Of a stretch of DNA of 64,000 nt, positions 63,679 to 64,000 are shown in pieces. The stretch covers positions 2,361,976-2,425,975 of the forward strand of contig NZ_CP141212.1 of assembly GCF_035610345.1 (NCBI RefSeq), read 5' to 3'. Origin of the DNA: Sinorhizobium meliloti (lineage in GTDB: Bacteria > Pseudomonadota > Alphaproteobacteria > Rhizobiales > Rhizobiaceae). The position numbers were made by a program, and so were the translations under genes. Under the pieces are notes generated by a model that was not told the origin of the DNA, did not search any database, and was given only the letters and a program-made list of their open reading frames with translations. Numbering within the stretch: position 1 is the stretch's first letter; each line of letters starts with the position of its first letter.

Positions 63679-64000
63679 TCAGAAAAAGCCGAGCGCTTTC
63701 GGGCTGTAGCTTACCAGCATGTTCTTCGTCTGCTGGTAGTGATCGAGCATCATCTTGTGCGTCTCGCGCCCGATGCCGGATTGCTTGTAACCGCCGAAGG
63801 CGGCGTGCGCCGGATAGGCGTGGTAGCAATTGGTCCAGACACGGCCGGCCTCGATCGCGCGGCCGAAGCGGTAGCAGCGATTGGCATCGCGGCTCCACAC
63901 GCCGGCGCCAAGCCCGTAGAGCGTGTCATTGGCGATTTCCAGCGCCTCGGCTTCCGTCTTGAAGGTCGTGACCGACACGACCGGCCCGAAAATCTCCTCC
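63679..64000 (-). CDS. Aldehyde dehydrogenase, 3' part only (start outside window)
   Basis: The C-terminal ~107 residues of an NAD(P)-dependent aldehyde dehydrogenase. The frame is open to the window end, where [20 protein letters not shown] is the conserved EIFGPV motif; the start lies beyond base 64000. [60 protein letters not shown] and the end [15 protein letters not shown] are typical of the ExaC/AcoD-like group that oxidises acetaldehyde and other aldehydes. It is followed by the DUF779 gene on the same strand. Confidence 0.93.
   Translation of the reverse strand, partial: EEIFGPVVSVTTFKTEAEALEIANDTLYGLGAGVWSRDANRCYRFGRAIEAGRVWTNCYHAYPAHAAFGGYKQSGIGRETHKMMLDHYQQTKNMLVSYSPKALGFF

Overview
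The window is a high-GC alphaproteobacterial chromosome segment that fits Sinorhizobium/Ensifer (order Hyphomicrobiales) best. The evidence is a rhizobial set of housekeeping genes (sigma-70 rpoD, kbl-tdh, recQ, dnaG, yqeY, carA, an AatA-type aspartate aminotransferase, proC, lgt, pgeF, prs), rhizobial small families (BA14K, UPF0047, GYD, DUF1236, glycine-zipper protein), and intergenic palindromes of the RIME type typical of this group. The species cannot be fixed from sequence inspection alone. No rRNA, CRISPR array, intact prophage or intact insertion sequence was seen.

Layout. 1-6.6 kb: metabolic and regulatory genes: a PLP enzyme cut by the window edge, a TetR regulator with a VOC protein, a divergent enoyl-CoA hydratase, a glycoamylase-fold protein with a DUF1772 protein, and a VWA-like DUF1194 protein. 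6.3-10.0 kb: a minus-strand locus in which a SARP/BTAD-TPR regulator, a 71-residue protein and a stand-alone YcaO enzyme are packed together; this is the best candidate for an undescribed peptide- or protein-modification system. 10.5-15.5 kb: accessory DNA with a chromosomal AAC(3)-IV-like aminoglycoside acetyltransferase, two unknown genes, a methyltransferase, then a tandem array of 116-bp RIME-like palindromes alternating with decayed GIY-YIG nuclease fragments, a YciI-like gene and a secreted DUF1554 protein. 15.6-21.0 kb: two paralogous AraC regulators followed by two paralogous exported DUF1254/DUF1214 proteins, with one 20-bp motif repeated after each regulator. 21.1-23.3 kb: a hipA-hipB module in reversed order, an integrase remnant and tRNA-Ile2(CAU), which together look like the scar of an integrated element.

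23.4-27.5 kb: small envelope and conserved genes (SIMPL protein, NTF2-like, UPF0047, DUF1428, lytic transglycosylase lipoprotein, GYD). 27.8-38.9 kb: the core block rpoD / tdh-kbl / recQ / dnaG / yqeY / carA. 38.9-46.1 kb: LysR with a divergent SDR and imine-reductase-like enzyme, aatA, two overlapping tiny membrane proteins, a PQQ-type sugar dehydrogenase and an EamA transporter. 46.8-50.7 kb: cold-shock protein, BA14K, MBL hydrolase, SH3/DUF1236 protein, glycine-zipper protein, MarR regulator with a candidate operator. 50.9-62.3 kb: OmpR-type two-component pair, CsaA-like protein, proC-ybjN, ubiK, the run lgt-midA-pgeF-M24, a palindrome cluster, a lipoprotein and prs. 62.3-64 kb: a PEP-mutase-family enzyme, then DUF779 and the 3' part of an aldehyde dehydrogenase.

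Functional calls rest on motifs and family knowledge read by eye; no alignment or database search was run.
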